NCBI RefSeq assembly: GCF_020783315.1
Contig: NZ_CP086063.1
Location: forward strand, 1,054,001-1,118,000
Length of the DNA stretch: 64,000 nucleotides
Direction of reading: 5' to 3'
Origin: Ferruginibacter lapsinanis
GTDB taxonomy: Bacteria; Bacteroidota; Bacteroidia; Chitinophagales; Chitinophagaceae
Below, one piece after another: positions 9,304 through 19,322 of the stretch (positions within the stretch are counted from its first letter, which is position 1; the number at the start of each line of letters is the position of its first letter). Under the pieces are notes generated by a model. It ran no database searches. It was not told the DNA's origin and saw only the letters and a list, made by a program, of their open reading frames with translations. A program made the translations under genes and the position numbers.

Positions 9304-9331
9304 TTGTATTTGAACATCTTGGCTAACTTTA
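9304..9331 (+). promoter_or_regulatory. Likely kdsB promoter
   Basis: TTG at 9304-9306, 17 bases, then TAACTTTA at 9324-9331 (one mismatch to TAnnTTTG), 19 bases before the kdsB ATG. Confidence 0.4.
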
Positions 9332-9350
9332 CATATAAATATTTCTGCTG

Positions 9351-10070
9351 ATGAAAAAAATAGCGATGATACCGGCTAGGTATGCGGCCACCAGGTTTCC
9401 CGCCAAACTAATGCAACGTTTAGGGAGCAAAACGGTAATACAACATACTTACGATAATACTGTAGCGACGGGGCTTTTCGACGATGTAGTAGTAGTAACG
9501 GACAGTGATATTATTTATAATGAGATCACTATCAACGGAGGTAAAGCCATAATGAGTAAAAAAGAACATGAGAGTGGCAGCGATAGAATAGCGGAGGCTG
9601 TGGCTGATATGAATGTTGATATTGTGGTAAATGTGCAGGGAGATGAACCTTTTGTACAAAAGGAGCCATTAGAAAAATTATTACAGGTTTTTGATGATAA
9701 CAGTGTTCAGGTGGCATCGTTGATGCAGGTGTTGAAAGAGCAAAAATTTATTGAAGACCCTAATTATGTAAAAGTAGCGGTAGATAAAAATATGAACTCA
9801 TTGATGTTCAGCCGTAGTGTGATACCTTATCATAGAGATAAAACGGTTACACCGGTTTATTATGAGCATATAGGTGTATATGGCTTCAGAAAACAAGCCC
9901 TGCTAAATTTTACCAACTGGGAGATAACACCTTTGGAAGCCGCCGAAAAAATTGAATGCCTTCGTTATCTGGAAAAAGGTATTCCGCTGAAAATGATCGT
10001 AACAGAATATATGGGAGTTGAGATCGATACGCCTGAGGATCTGGAAAGGGCGACGAAATTGCTTAATTAG
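9351..10070 (+). CDS. kdsB: 3-deoxy-manno-octulosonate cytidylyltransferase
   Basis: 239 aa, the usual length. The N terminus carries the nucleotidyltransferase signature [21 protein letters not shown] in slightly varied form, then [18 protein letters not shown] near residues 75-83, VNVQGDEPF near 92-100 and HIGVYGFRK near 174. It activates Kdo as CMP-Kdo for lipopolysaccharide inner core synthesis in the cytoplasm. Its last codons overlap the end of the convergent GH3 gene by four bases. Confidence 0.95.
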   Translation: MKKIAMIPARYAATRFPAKLMQRLGSKTVIQHTYDNTVATGLFDDVVVVTDSDIIYNEITINGGKAIMSKKEHESGSDRIAEAVADMNVDIVVNVQGDEPFVQKEPLEKLLQVFDDNSVQVASLMQVLKEQKFIEDPNYVKVAVDKNMNSLMFSRSVIPYHRDKTVTPVYYEHIGVYGFRKQALLNFTNWEITPLEAAEKIECLRYLEKGIPLKMIVTEYMGVEIDTPEDLERATKLLN

Positions 10071-11602
10071 CTTACCATCTGGCTTTGTAAGAATTTTTTC
10101 CAGTCTTCCAGCATCTTACCTTTTAATACACGAGGAAATTTGTGTTGGCCTCCCATCTTGCCTTTAGATTTCATGAAATCCATAAAGGTTTGTTCTGGCA
10201 GAACGGTAACGTAAACATCTTTTAAAGCATGACGTCTTTCCACTTCATAATCGTCATTCAGTTCTTTTATCTTTTCGTCTATACGTCTGCGCAGATCTTC
10301 TGTATCTATGACATCGTTGGAAGCTATGTACCACTGATGGGCAAAAAATAAACCATGAGGAACACCGGCAACAGTAAATTCAGGAATAGAAATATTCAGT
10401 TCTTCACTCACCATTTCGATGGCTTTATTCATATTGTCTACACTTAAATGCTCTCCAACCAGGCTCAAGAAATGTTTGGTCCTTCCTGTAATAATGATCT
10501 CACTTTTTTCTTTATCAACCAGTCTAACTGTATCGCCTATGGCATAACGCCATGTGCCGGCATTGGTACTGATCAAAATAGAATAATCTTTATTTTCCTC
10601 TATCTCATGAATCATGTATGCTTCAGGGTTATCCACCATGTTTCCATCAGCATCAAAGTTATTATCATCAAAAGGAACAAATTCGAAGAAGATGTTATTG
10701 TTTAATGCAAGGTGCATTCCTACTGCATCCTGCCTGTTTTGGTAAGCTAAAAAACCTTCACTTGCCAAATAAGTTTCGATGTAGGTGATAGGCTTGCCCA
10801 ACAGTTTTTCAAATCCCTTTTTATATGGTTCTAAGGCTACCCCACCATGCACATAAAATGCAAGATTAGGCCACATGTCATGAATATTATCTAACTGGTA
10901 ACGCTCGATGATCTTTTCCATGCATATCTGTAACCATGCAGGAACGCCTACAATAAAACCAATATCCCAACTTGGCGCATTCTCTACTATCTCTTCGATT
11001 TTTTTGCTCCAGTCTTTTTCTTTGGCAATTTTCTTACCGGGTTTGTATAAACCTAATCCCTGAAACCAGAAAGGAATATTCTTTTGTTGAATACCACTCA
11101 GGTCTCCGGCAAAATAAGTTGGCCCTTTTTGAAGTTGTGTGCTGCCTCCCAGGATCATCCATCCTTTTCCTATTGCACTTTTGGGTACATCTTCGTATTT
11201 TGCTAAACTGAGTAATTGTTTGAAGCTGGTAATGGTATTACTGCGTATCAGTTCTTTGGTAATCGGAATAAACTTACTGGCAGCTTCGCTGGTACCGCTA
11301 CTTAAGGCAAAATATTTTATTACACCCGGCCAGCAAACATCAGGAACGCCATCTTTGGCTTTATGCCACCAGTCTGCATAAAGCTTACTGTAATCGTAAC
11401 AAGGAACTAATTGTTGAAATTTTTTCCCCAAATGGCGACTCAACAATATTTCATCAAATTTGTATTCCTGTCCGAATTGGGTGAACCTGGCTTTACGCAA
11501 CAACTTCTTCAGCACTTTTAACTGCTGTCGTCTCGGATCGCTTATAGGCAGATTGAGTGCCCTGGCAATGCTTTTAGGAAGTTTAATATCAAAATAGCCC
11601 AT
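10067..11602 (-). CDS. GH3 auxin-responsive promoter family protein
   Basis: 511 aa from the ATG at 11602 ([16 protein letters not shown]). A start 10 codons further upstream would fall in the promoter, so it was rejected. Motifs of the acyl-adenylating GH3 family are present: [17 protein letters not shown] (ATP-binding loop, about 105-121), the Tyr-rich region [13 protein letters not shown], and GDTVRLV with [15 protein letters not shown] near 360-385. Plant GH3 enzymes join amino acids to jasmonate or auxin; the bacterial substrate is unknown. Convergent with kdsB. Confidence 0.85.
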   Translation of the reverse strand: MGYFDIKLPKSIARALNLPISDPRRQQLKVLKKLLRKARFTQFGQEYKFDEILLSRHLGKKFQQLVPCYDYSKLYADWWHKAKDGVPDVCWPGVIKYFALSSGTSEAASKFIPITKELIRSNTITSFKQLLSLAKYEDVPKSAIGKGWMILGGSTQLQKGPTYFAGDLSGIQQKNIPFWFQGLGLYKPGKKIAKEKDWSKKIEEIVENAPSWDIGFIVGVPAWLQICMEKIIERYQLDNIHDMWPNLAFYVHGGVALEPYKKGFEKLLGKPITYIETYLASEGFLAYQNRQDAVGMHLALNNNIFFEFVPFDDNNFDADGNMVDNPEAYMIHEIEENKDYSILISTNAGTWRYAIGDTVRLVDKEKSEIIITGRTKHFLSLVGEHLSVDNMNKAIEMVSEELNISIPEFTVAGVPHGLFFAHQWYIASNDVIDTEDLRRRIDEKIKELNDDYEVERRHALKDVYVTVLPEQTFMDFMKSKGKMGGQHKFPRVLKGKMLEDWKKFLQSQMVS

Positions 11603-11629
11603 TCGTAAGGTTGAGTCTCTTAAGTAGTA

Positions 11630-11637
11630 CAAAGGTA
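11630..11637 (-). promoter_or_regulatory. -7 box of the GH3 gene
   Basis: Leftward TACCTTTG, exact TAnnTTTG, 27 bases before the chosen ATG at 11602. It overlaps the longer possible start and so decides against it. Confidence 0.45.
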
Positions 11638-11740
11638 GTATTTTATGAATGGTAAATGAAATGTAAAGCCAATCCTTATTTTAGCAGACTTTAAAGAAAA
11701 ATCAATACGTTTGATATCTTGAAAAATTAAAATATAGTAT

Positions 11741-13900
11741 ATGAAAAAGATGATTGTTACGTTGGTTTTGATAACCAGCTTATTAAGGGCAAGTGCCGAT
11801 GAAGGCATGTGGCTACCTATGTTGTTAGGTCAGCAGGTGTATGATAACATGGTAAAGAAGGGATTGAAACTTACCAAAGAGCAGCTGTATTCGATCAATA
11901 AGTCGTCGCTAAAGGATGCAATTCTTATTTTCGGCAGAGGTTGCACGGGAGAATTGGTGAGCAATCAAGGGTTGATCTTCACCAATCACCATTGCGGATA
12001 TGAAGCAATTACCAATGCAAGCAGTGTAGAGCACAACTATTTACGAGACGGATTTTATGCATATAATAAAGATCAGGAAATACAAAGTCAGCTTACAGTG
12101 CAGTTTCTTGACAGGATCGTTGATGTTACCAAAGAAGTAGAGGCAGGCGTTAAAGGCCTTAGCTGGAATGATCGGGTAGCTAAACTTCCGGATGTTTTTA
12201 AATCAATTACAGATAAAGTGTTGGATAAAGAGAACGGATTGGCAGGCAAAGTGTATAGCATGTTTAAAGGAAACCAATATATCATGTATGTATACAAAAC
12301 ATACAGAGATATTCGCCTGGTAGGTGCTCCACCTGAAAGTGTTGGTAAGTTTGGAGGTGATACTGATAACTGGGAATGGCCAAGACATACCGGCGATTTT
12401 TCCATCTTCAGGGTATACGCAGACAAAAGCGGCAAACCTGCGGATTATAGCTTAAATAATGTGCCATTAAAACCAAAGCATTTTTTACCGGTAAGTATTA
12501 AAGGAATAAAAGACGGCGATTTTGCAATGATCTATGGTTATCCGGGAGGTACCAACAGGTATGAAACAAGCTATGGTATAAAACTTAAGAATGACATTGA
12601 AAACCCTTCTTTGGTGAACTTACGTGATGTGCGTTTAAAATTAATGCATGAGCAAATGATCAAAGATCCGGCGGTGAAATTAAAATTGGCAGACACCTAC
12701 GCAACTGTTGCCAACTACTGGAAGTTTTTTGATGGCGAAACAAAACAGCTGAAAAAATTTCATACTTACGAAGAAAAACAAGCATTTGAAAACGGGTTTG
12801 CTAAATGGGCTAAAGGAAAGCCGGAGTATGAAAATATTTTTACTGAGTACGAAAAAAATTACGAAGCATGGACTCCATATAGTAAACACAGACAATATAT
12901 AAACGAAGGTATCATGGGGTCGGCATTGGCGGCATATGCTTCTTCATTAATTGCGCTTGAATCTGCATTAACCAAGTCTGATGCAAGTGAAATAAAGAAA
13001 GCAGCCGATGCAGCCACAGCTGCAAGGAAAACTTATTTAGTTGATGCTGATCGTCCGAGCGATGAAAAAATATTGGCAGCAACCTGTATGATGTTTTACA
13101 ACGACATCGATAAAAGTCAGCACCCTGCCGGATTTTATGAAAAGCTAAAAGAAAATTATGGAGACCTGAACGAAGAGGCGACATATAAGAAATGGGCAAA
13201 AGATGTATTCGACAAAACGATCATACTGAACGATGATAAATGGAATGCTTTTGCGGCAAGTCCGGATGTAGCAACATTGCAAGCTGATCCGGCATTTATG
13301 TATGCTGCGGCATTTGTAAAAAATTACAATGATAAATATGCTCCGTTATACACCGCTTTCATAATAAAAAATGCAGAGTTGGGCAGAAGTTATCTAAAAG
13401 GAGTGATGGAAAAAAATCCAGTTGCAGCAAAAAAAATGTATCCTGATGCCAACTTCAGTATGAGAGTGAGCTACGGAAATGTAAAAAGTTATAACCCTCG
13501 TGACGCAGTACACTATGATTATGTGTGTACAGGAAAAGGTATTCTGGAAAAATATGTGGCCGGAGATTATGAGTTTGATTTACCTGCCAAACAAATTGAA
13601 TTGATGAAGAAAAAAGATTATGGTCAGTATATTGATAAAGGAAGAAAAGACCTGGTGATCAATTTTATCACCACCAACGATATTACCGGAGGCAATAGTG
13701 GTAGCCCGGTTATAGATGGAAATGGGAATTTGATCGGCCTGGCTTTTGATGGTAACTACGAAGCCTTGAGTCATAAAATTGCGTTTGATAAAGATCTTAA
13801 CCGTACTATTTGTGTAGATATAAGATATGTGCTATGGTGTATTGATAAATTAGGCGGAGCAAAAAACCTGATCAACGAATTGACATTGGTTAGAAACTAA
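11741..13900 (+). CDS. S46 family dipeptidyl peptidase (DPP7-type)
   Basis: 719 aa with a signal peptide (about 1-19, ending ASA). The mature start DEGMWLP is the family hallmark. The catalytic residues are in place: His in TNHHCGY near residue 84, Asp in GGDTDNWEWPRHTGD near 207, and Ser653 in GGNSGSP. The residue 18 after the serine, which sets specificity in this family, is Gly671 (Gly in DPP7, Arg in DPP11), so a broad or hydrophobic preference at P1 is expected. It releases dipeptides from peptide N termini in the periplasm. Single gene with its own strong terminator. Confidence 0.93.
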   Translation: MKKMIVTLVLITSLLRASADEGMWLPMLLGQQVYDNMVKKGLKLTKEQLYSINKSSLKDAILIFGRGCTGELVSNQGLIFTNHHCGYEAITNASSVEHNYLRDGFYAYNKDQEIQSQLTVQFLDRIVDVTKEVEAGVKGLSWNDRVAKLPDVFKSITDKVLDKENGLAGKVYSMFKGNQYIMYVYKTYRDIRLVGAPPESVGKFGGDTDNWEWPRHTGDFSIFRVYADKSGKPADYSLNNVPLKPKHFLPVSIKGIKDGDFAMIYGYPGGTNRYETSYGIKLKNDIENPSLVNLRDVRLKLMHEQMIKDPAVKLKLADTYATVANYWKFFDGETKQLKKFHTYEEKQAFENGFAKWAKGKPEYENIFTEYEKNYEAWTPYSKHRQYINEGIMGSALAAYASSLIALESALTKSDASEIKKAADAATAARKTYLVDADRPSDEKILAATCMMFYNDIDKSQHPAGFYEKLKENYGDLNEEATYKKWAKDVFDKTIILNDDKWNAFAASPDVATLQADPAFMYAAAFVKNYNDKYAPLYTAFIIKNAELGRSYLKGVMEKNPVAAKKMYPDANFSMRVSYGNVKSYNPRDAVHYDYVCTGKGILEKYVAGDYEFDLPAKQIELMKKKDYGQYIDKGRKDLVINFITTNDITGGNSGSPVIDGNGNLIGLAFDGNYEALSHKIAFDKDLNRTICVDIRYVLWCIDKLGGAKNLINELTLVRN

Positions 13901-13922
13901 TACTGTTAAATAAATATGTTAC

Positions 13923-13951
13923 GGGGCAAACGATTTCGTTTGCCCCTTTTT
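13923..13951 (+). terminator. Intrinsic terminator after the S46 peptidase
   Basis: GGGGCAAACGA (13923-13933) pairs with TCGTTTGCCCC (13936-13946), followed directly by a run of T. Confidence 0.88.
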
Positions 13952-13984
13952 ATTAAACAATGTGATAATATAATAGGCTCTATG

Positions 13985-13992
13985 TATCTTTG
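13985..13992 (+). promoter_or_regulatory. -7 box upstream of the YgjV-like gene
   Basis: TATCTTTG, exact TAnnTTTG, 34 bases before the ATG at 14027. No clear TTG at the expected spacing. Confidence 0.45.
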
Positions 13993-14026
13993 TAACTCCT
14001 TAGTGAACTCTATGTGAACTAAACTT

Positions 14027-14665
14027 ATGCTTCAAACGCTTGCACCATACTTCGGCTATTTAGCCTCTTTATTATTAGGAATTGCATTAATAGTCAACAA
14101 TGATTTAAAATTCCGTTGGTACAACGCATTAGGTTGTTTGGTATTCATGATCTATGCTGTTATTATCGGTGCCATTCCTGTGTTGTTGACAAATACAATT
14201 TTGCTGGTAATTAATGTGGTGTACCTGATAAAAGTGTATAGAAAAAAAGAAAATTTTGACCTGCTGGAATTTGAAGGACAGGAAAAATTGATCGTGAAAT
14301 TTTTACAATTTTATAATAAAGATATTGAAGCTTATTTTCCGGGAGTAACACCGGAGATGATGAAAGGAAAATTAAATTTTGTGGTGATAAGAGACCTGGT
14401 GATCTCAAATATTTTCAGCGCAACGGTACACGAAAACGGCGATGCAGAAGTGATCATTAATTACACCTTGCAAAAATACCGAGACTATAAAGTAGGCCGT
14501 TTTATTTTTGAAAAAGGAAAACCTTATCTATTGTCGAAGGGAGTTAAAAGAATTGTTTATACTAAAATACATAACAAGCAGCATCTCGATTTTATTAAAG
14601 TGATGGGCTTTACAAAAGAAACAATTTATGGCAACACAGAATGCTATGTAAAAAAATTGGACTGA
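14027..14665 (+). CDS. YgjV-like membrane protein with GNAT-like C-terminal part
   Basis: 212 aa. Three tightly packed membrane helices (about 8-24, 34-52 and 53-70) resemble the YgjV-type inner-membrane family. The cytoplasmic part (about 75-212) contains YTLQKYRDYKVGRFIFEKG followed by a distal MGF, which is the spacing of the acetyl-CoA loop and terminal strand of GNAT acetyltransferases. That assignment is inferred from pattern only. A hairpin terminator overlaps the stop codon. Confidence 0.5.
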   Translation: MLQTLAPYFGYLASLLLGIALIVNNDLKFRWYNALGCLVFMIYAVIIGAIPVLLTNTILLVINVVYLIKVYRKKENFDLLEFEGQEKLIVKFLQFYNKDIEAYFPGVTPEMMKGKLNFVVIRDLVISNIFSATVHENGDAEVIINYTLQKYRDYKVGRFIFEKGKPYLLSKGVKRIVYTKIHNKQHLDFIKVMGFTKETIYGNTECYVKKLD

Positions 14666-14685
14666 TCACTCAGTCCATTTTTTTT
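14659..14685 (+). terminator. Intrinsic terminator overlapping a stop codon
   Basis: GGACTGA (14659-14665) pairs with TCAGTCC (14670-14676) around TCAC, then a run of eight T. The left arm contains the TGA stop of the YgjV-like gene. Confidence 0.8.
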
Positions 14686-14760
14686 ATATAAAATGTTGCC
14701 AACTTCAGAATTAATCGATTGCCAGCAAAATAGCCTGCAATAAAAAATTTGTGCAACAAA

Positions 14761-15885
14761 CTAATAACCGATCACCTGCTCTTCCATCATTGCCGGCATT
14801 TCTCTGAAACCATATTGTTGATTTCTTAGCTGCGGTTCAAATCCAGCTTCTCTGATTGCCTCCTGGATACCCTTGCTGGTAAAGCGATGTGGGGCACCTG
14901 CAGCACTCACAACATTCTCCTCGATCATGATACTACCAAAATCATTGGCACCTGCATTTAAACAAAGTTGTGCTGTTTTTTTACCAACAGTTAACCAGCT
15001 TGCCTGGATATTTTTAACGTTCGGTAACATGATCCTGCTTAAAGCAATCATGCGGATATATTCTTCGGGAGTGGTTAAATTATGTACGCCACGTATTTTA
15101 GCAAGCAATGTATCTACATCCTGGAAGGTCCATGGAATGAACGCAATAAAACCTTTTGCATGTTCAGGTTTTCTGCTTTGCACTTCTCTTATTTTTACAA
15201 GGTGTTCAAAACGTTCAGTAATAGTTTCAACATGGCCAAACATCATTGTTGCCGATGTTGTGATATCTAATTCATGTGCCTCATGCATTACATCCAACCA
15301 TTCCTGGCTACCACATTTTCCTTTGCTGATCAAACGACGGACCCTATCAACCAGAATTTCTGCACCAGGTCCGGGTAAGCTGTCAAGCCCGGCTTCTTTC
15401 AACGCTTTTAATACTTCTCTATGTGTGCTTTTTTCCAGCTTGGTAATATGTGCTACTTCCGGCGGCCCGAGTGTATGTAATTTTATATTCGGGTAAAGAG
15501 ATTTTATTTCTTTAAAAAGATTTACATAAAAACTCAATCCAAGATCAGGATGGTGGCCGCCTTGTAATAACAATTGTTCTCCTCCATAACGGATAGTTTC
15601 ATCTATTTTCTTTTTGTATGTTTCTATATCTGTTATGTATGCTTCTGGATGACCGGGGATACGATAAAAATTACAAAACTTACAATTAGCGATACAAACA
15701 TTGGTTGTATTCATATTCCTGTCGATGATCCAGGTTACTTTACCATGCGGTACTTGTTTTTTTCTTAATTCATCCGCCACATACATTAATTCCGTTAAAG
15801 GGGCATTTTCAAAAAGGTATACACCTTCTTCTACTGATAAGAACTCAAAGTTCAAAGCCCGTTGATATAAGTTGTTTAATTCCAT
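14761..15885 (-). CDS. mqnC: Cyclic dehypoxanthinyl futalosine synthase
   Basis: 374 aa radical SAM enzyme. The [4Fe-4S] motif CIANCKFC (CxxxCxxC) lies near residues 63-70. The segments LLQGGHHPDLGLSFY and AGANDFGSIMIEENVVSAAG separate MqnC from the related MqnE. It catalyses the radical cyclisation step of the futalosine route to menaquinone. The other mqn genes are not nearby; the gene stands alone between divergent and convergent neighbours, so the pathway is scattered in this genome. Confidence 0.92.
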   Translation of the reverse strand: MELNNLYQRALNFEFLSVEEGVYLFENAPLTELMYVADELRKKQVPHGKVTWIIDRNMNTTNVCIANCKFCNFYRIPGHPEAYITDIETYKKKIDETIRYGGEQLLLQGGHHPDLGLSFYVNLFKEIKSLYPNIKLHTLGPPEVAHITKLEKSTHREVLKALKEAGLDSLPGPGAEILVDRVRRLISKGKCGSQEWLDVMHEAHELDITTSATMMFGHVETITERFEHLVKIREVQSRKPEHAKGFIAFIPWTFQDVDTLLAKIRGVHNLTTPEEYIRMIALSRIMLPNVKNIQASWLTVGKKTAQLCLNAGANDFGSIMIEENVVSAAGAPHRFTSKGIQEAIREAGFEPQLRNQQYGFREMPAMMEEQVIGY

Positions 15886-15908
15886 AATTCCGTTTGTATA
15901 AATTATAA

Positions 15909-15916
15909 CAAAAATA
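15909..15916 (-). promoter_or_regulatory. -7 box of mqnC
   Basis: Leftward TATTTTTG, exact TAnnTTTG, 23 bases before the mqnC ATG. Confidence 0.4.
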
Positions 15917-15951
15917 CACCCATTAGGTTGTATATTTATCTATCTGCTTAA

Positions 15952-17151
15952 ATGAAAAGATATTTCAGCATATTATTGATTGCTGTTTGCCTGCAACTGC
16001 CCTTATTTCCGGTAGCTCAGGAAATATTGAACAAGCCGCCTAAGGCCGAGCTTGTTACCCGTTTCCCATTCCGACAGTTTAGTGGAGGAGTAATTGCTAT
16101 AAAGGGAATACTTAATAACGGGAAAGACAGCCTTAATTTCATATTAGATACGGGTAGTGGGGGAATATCGCTGGACTCTACCACCTGCGCTTCTATCGGA
16201 TTAAAATTAAGGGCTTCCGATACTACCATTACTGGAATGGGAGGCACACACAAAGTGTCGTTTGCTTATAACCAGAAATTACATCTCCCCGGACTTACAT
16301 TAGATAAACTGAACTTTCATGTAAATGATTATGAGATACTGACAGAAGTATACGGAGAAAAAATTGATGGCATCATTGGCTATAGTTTTTTCAGCAGGTA
16401 TATTGTTAAAATAAATTTCAATGATAAAGAACTGGAAGTGTATACCCCCGGAGAAATAGAGTATCCCAAAGGTGGAGATCTGCTTAAACCAGCTTTTACT
16501 ACATTACCGATCGTATCGCTTAATATTAAAGATGCCCGTAAAAAAAACTTCAACTTTTATTTTGATACCGGAGGTGGACTATGTTTTTTAATGAGCCAGA
16601 ATTTTGCTAAAGACAGCGGTATCTTATTATCCAGAAGAAAACCGGTTACCACTCAGGCAGAGGGAATGGGAGGCAGACTGCAGATGCAATTAACGCTTAT
16701 AAAGCAACTGCAAATCGGGCATTATAAATTCAAAAGAGTTCCCACATATATTTATGATGATGCCTATAACGTAACATCCTATCCCTATATAGGTGGCTTG
16801 ATAGGCAATGATCTGTTACGTAGGTTTAACCTGATATTGAATTATCCTAAGAAAGAAATTCATATTATACCGAATAATTATTTTAATGATCCTTTCGATT
16901 ATGCTTATACCGGAATGGCTATATATTATGTTGATGACCTGATCGTGGTGGATGATGTGATTGAAAAATCTCCTGCATCTAAGGCCGGGATCAAAAAGGG
17001 AGATATTATTATTGGTGTAGAGAATAATCTCAGCAATAATATTCAGGAATACAAGACCATGCTTCAAAAAGAAAATGAAAAAATAAAAATTATTCTCAGC
17101 AGGAACAACCAGGTAAAAGTAGCCTACATCAAGCCTATCACCATACGATAA
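15952..17151 (+). CDS. Exported aspartyl protease with PDZ domain
   Basis: 399 aa with a signal peptide ending near VAQ (residue 23). Two retropepsin-like lobes follow: LDTGSGG near residues 64-70 with its GMGG flap loop at about 95, and FDTGGG near 204-209 with a second GMGG. The C-terminal part (about 315-399) is a PDZ domain with VIEKSPASKAGIKKGDIII. Such proteins are envelope proteases or peptide-binding factors of unknown target. The second lobe has DTGG where pepsins have DTG[ST]. Confidence 0.8.
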   Translation: MKRYFSILLIAVCLQLPLFPVAQEILNKPPKAELVTRFPFRQFSGGVIAIKGILNNGKDSLNFILDTGSGGISLDSTTCASIGLKLRASDTTITGMGGTHKVSFAYNQKLHLPGLTLDKLNFHVNDYEILTEVYGEKIDGIIGYSFFSRYIVKINFNDKELEVYTPGEIEYPKGGDLLKPAFTTLPIVSLNIKDARKKNFNFYFDTGGGLCFLMSQNFAKDSGILLSRRKPVTTQAEGMGGRLQMQLTLIKQLQIGHYKFKRVPTYIYDDAYNVTSYPYIGGLIGNDLLRRFNLILNYPKKEIHIIPNNYFNDPFDYAYTGMAIYYVDDLIVVDDVIEKSPASKAGIKKGDIIIGVENNLSNNIQEYKTMLQKENEKIKIILSRNNQVKVAYIKPITIR

Positions 17152-17200
17152 CCCCATAGATAAAAAATAAAAAATTCCCAAAAACAACCCGATCATCCTA

Positions 17201-17208
17201 TAACTTTG
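17201..17208 (+). promoter_or_regulatory. -7 box almost touching an ATG
   Basis: TAACTTTG is an exact TAnnTTTG match and ends four bases before the M16 peptidase ATG at 17213. If used, the transcript would have little or no leader. Confidence 0.5.
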
Positions 17209-17212
17209 CCGC

Positions 17213-18451
17213 ATGATTCAGTTTGAAAGATTTACGCTTGCGAATGGCTTAAAGGTAGTTGTGCACGAGGATAAAAGCACCCCGATGGTAGTAGTTAATG
17301 TTATTTACGATGTGGGTGCCAAAGATGAGCACCCCGAAAAAACAGGGTTTGCACATTTATTTGAACATTTAATGTTTGGAGGAAGTGTAAACATCCCGGA
17401 ATATGACGAACCCTTGCAGGTTGCCGGTGGAGAAAATAACGCCTTCACTACCACTGATCTTACCAATTATTATTGTCAGTTGCCTGCAGAAAATATTGAA
17501 ACAGCATTTTGGTTAGAGAGCGACAGAATGCTGAGTCTTGCTTTCAGCGAAAAAAGCTTAGAGGTACAACGCAAGGTTGTTTGCGAAGAGTTTAAAGAAA
17601 ACTATATCAACAAACCTTATGGTGATGCCTGGAACAAAATGATGGCGCTGGCTTTTACAACACATCCATACCGATGGATGACCATCGGTAAAGAATTGAA
17701 ACATATTGAAGATGCGACACTGGAAGATGTGAAATCTTTCTTTGCCAAACACTATAACCCTTCTAATGCAATTTTAGTAGTTGCAGGAAATACAACAGTA
17801 GAAAAAGTAAAAGAGCTATCAGAAAAATGGTTTGGGTCCATTCCTTCCGGAGAAAAATATGTAAGAAATTTACCGCAGGAACCAAAACAAACTGCACCAA
17901 GAGTGCAGGAAGTGAAAGCCAATGTGCCATTGGATGCAATGTATAAATGCTGGCATATTTATCCAAGGTTAGATAAAAGATATTATATCGTTGACCTGAT
18001 CACAGAAATATTAAGCGGAGGAGGTTCATCAAGATTGTACCAGGCATTGGTAAAAGAAAAACAACTCTTCAGTAATATAGAGTGTTATCACCACGGTACT
18101 ACAGATGCCGGTCTGATCACCATAGAAGGTAAACTGGTAAAAGGGGTGAACATGAAAGATGCAGAAGCTGCTATCAATGAGGAATTAGTTAAACTGCAAA
18201 AAGAAGGGATCACCGATAAAGAATTACAGAAGGTGAAAAACAAAACAGAAAGCATGATGTGTTTTGAAGATATGAGTGTGATGAGCCGTGCTACCAGTTT
18301 AGCCATGTATGAATTATTAGGCGATGCAAATCTGATCAATACAGAATTAGAAAAATATCAATCTGTAACAGCAGAAGAATTAGTAGCAGAAACAAAAGTG
18401 ATCTTTGATGAGAACAATTGTAATACGCTTTACTATTACGCTGTCAATTAA
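17213..18451 (+). CDS. M16 family zinc peptidase (active type)
   Basis: 412 aa. The inverted zinc motif HLFEH is at residues 48-52, with the distal Glu in VVCEEFKENY near 126. The second half has SSRLYQALVKEKQL, the usual M16 partner-domain region. No signal peptide is seen, so it is probably cytoplasmic, unlike periplasmic relatives. Family members degrade peptides inside a closed clam shell, often as a pair of an active and an inactive subunit. The inactive-type homologue in this window (25678-26958) is 7 kb away. Confidence 0.88.
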   Translation: MIQFERFTLANGLKVVVHEDKSTPMVVVNVIYDVGAKDEHPEKTGFAHLFEHLMFGGSVNIPEYDEPLQVAGGENNAFTTTDLTNYYCQLPAENIETAFWLESDRMLSLAFSEKSLEVQRKVVCEEFKENYINKPYGDAWNKMMALAFTTHPYRWMTIGKELKHIEDATLEDVKSFFAKHYNPSNAILVVAGNTTVEKVKELSEKWFGSIPSGEKYVRNLPQEPKQTAPRVQEVKANVPLDAMYKCWHIYPRLDKRYYIVDLITEILSGGGSSRLYQALVKEKQLFSNIECYHHGTTDAGLITIEGKLVKGVNMKDAEAAINEELVKLQKEGITDKELQKVKNKTESMMCFEDMSVMSRATSLAMYELLGDANLINTELEKYQSVTAEELVAETKVIFDENNCNTLYYYAVN

Positions 18452-19311
18452 TGTATATTCAATAATACCAGCCAGGCTTCTCTCATTTTATTTTCGTCGA
18501 GTAATTCCTTGATCAAATGAATGCTGCCGCTTTTGAAATTTTTAACGATCTCTTCAAGAGCGGGTTCATTTTCGATCTCGGTTTTTTCCGGGACGGTAGA
18601 GAGGCTTGCTAATTTCCCCAATTCATTACCGGTAAGCAATCCGGCATCTTTTATCCATTGAGGAATGGCATCTACCCCAACACCGAATGCGTTCAGCGGC
18701 TTGGGGGTTTCAAAAATATCTTCTGCAAATATTCTTGAATAATAATTATACCCTAATCTTGCGATCGGGTCTAATTTTTCAATAATGATATTACCATTTT
18801 CATCCGCCAGTTCTTCCTGGTGATGTATCATCACAATTTCACAGATGACCAGGTTTCCGGCACCTCCTTCATTTCCCAATTCTATGATTTGTTTTACCAC
18901 ACATTCAAAAGCGATAGGCGCTTCTTTTACACGAGGTGGTCGTACTAATAAAGATTTTTCTTCTGTGAAACCACCTTTCAAAAATTCATTTACTCCCGAA
19001 GGATATAATCCACTGGTAACCGATAACTGTTCTGCCATTGCATAATTAGCAATATGTATCACACATTCGGGAATGGTTTTTACATTTTGGTAAGTGTCTT
19101 TTATATTTCCTGTCAATGAACTTTTTGCAGGAGAAAAAACAAGGATAGGAGGAACATTACTGAAAGCATTAAAAAAAGAGAACGGGCTTAAATTAGGCGT
19201 GCCACTTTCATCAATAGTGCTTACCAATGCAATAGGCCGGGGCACCACTGCAGAGGTTAAAAAATTGGAGATCGCTCTTGTGCTTAATTCTTTCGGGTTA
19301 ATAGTTCTCAT
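18448..19311 (-). CDS. Flavin reductase family (FMN-binding) protein
   Basis: 287 aa. The N-terminal 200 residues match the flavin-reductase-like FMN-binding split barrel: AVVPRPIALVSTIDESGTPNLSPFSFFN near residues 22-49, with PPILVFSP after it. About 80 further residues have no assignment. It is the last gene of the leftward Phe/Tyr catabolic cluster, 11 bases after phhA, so probably co-transcribed. Its role in the pathway is unknown; it may supply reduced flavin or act on a pathway intermediate. The 3' end overlaps the convergent M16 gene by four bases. Confidence 0.8.
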   Translation of the reverse strand: MRTINPKELSTRAISNFLTSAVVPRPIALVSTIDESGTPNLSPFSFFNAFSNVPPILVFSPAKSSLTGNIKDTYQNVKTIPECVIHIANYAMAEQLSVTSGLYPSGVNEFLKGGFTEEKSLLVRPPRVKEAPIAFECVVKQIIELGNEGGAGNLVICEIVMIHHQEELADENGNIIIEKLDPIARLGYNYYSRIFAEDIFETPKPLNAFGVGVDAIPQWIKDAGLLTGNELGKLASLSTVPEKTEIENEPALEEIVKNFKSGSIHLIKELLDENKMREAWLVLLNIH

Positions 19312-19322
19312 GCGGAATTTTT

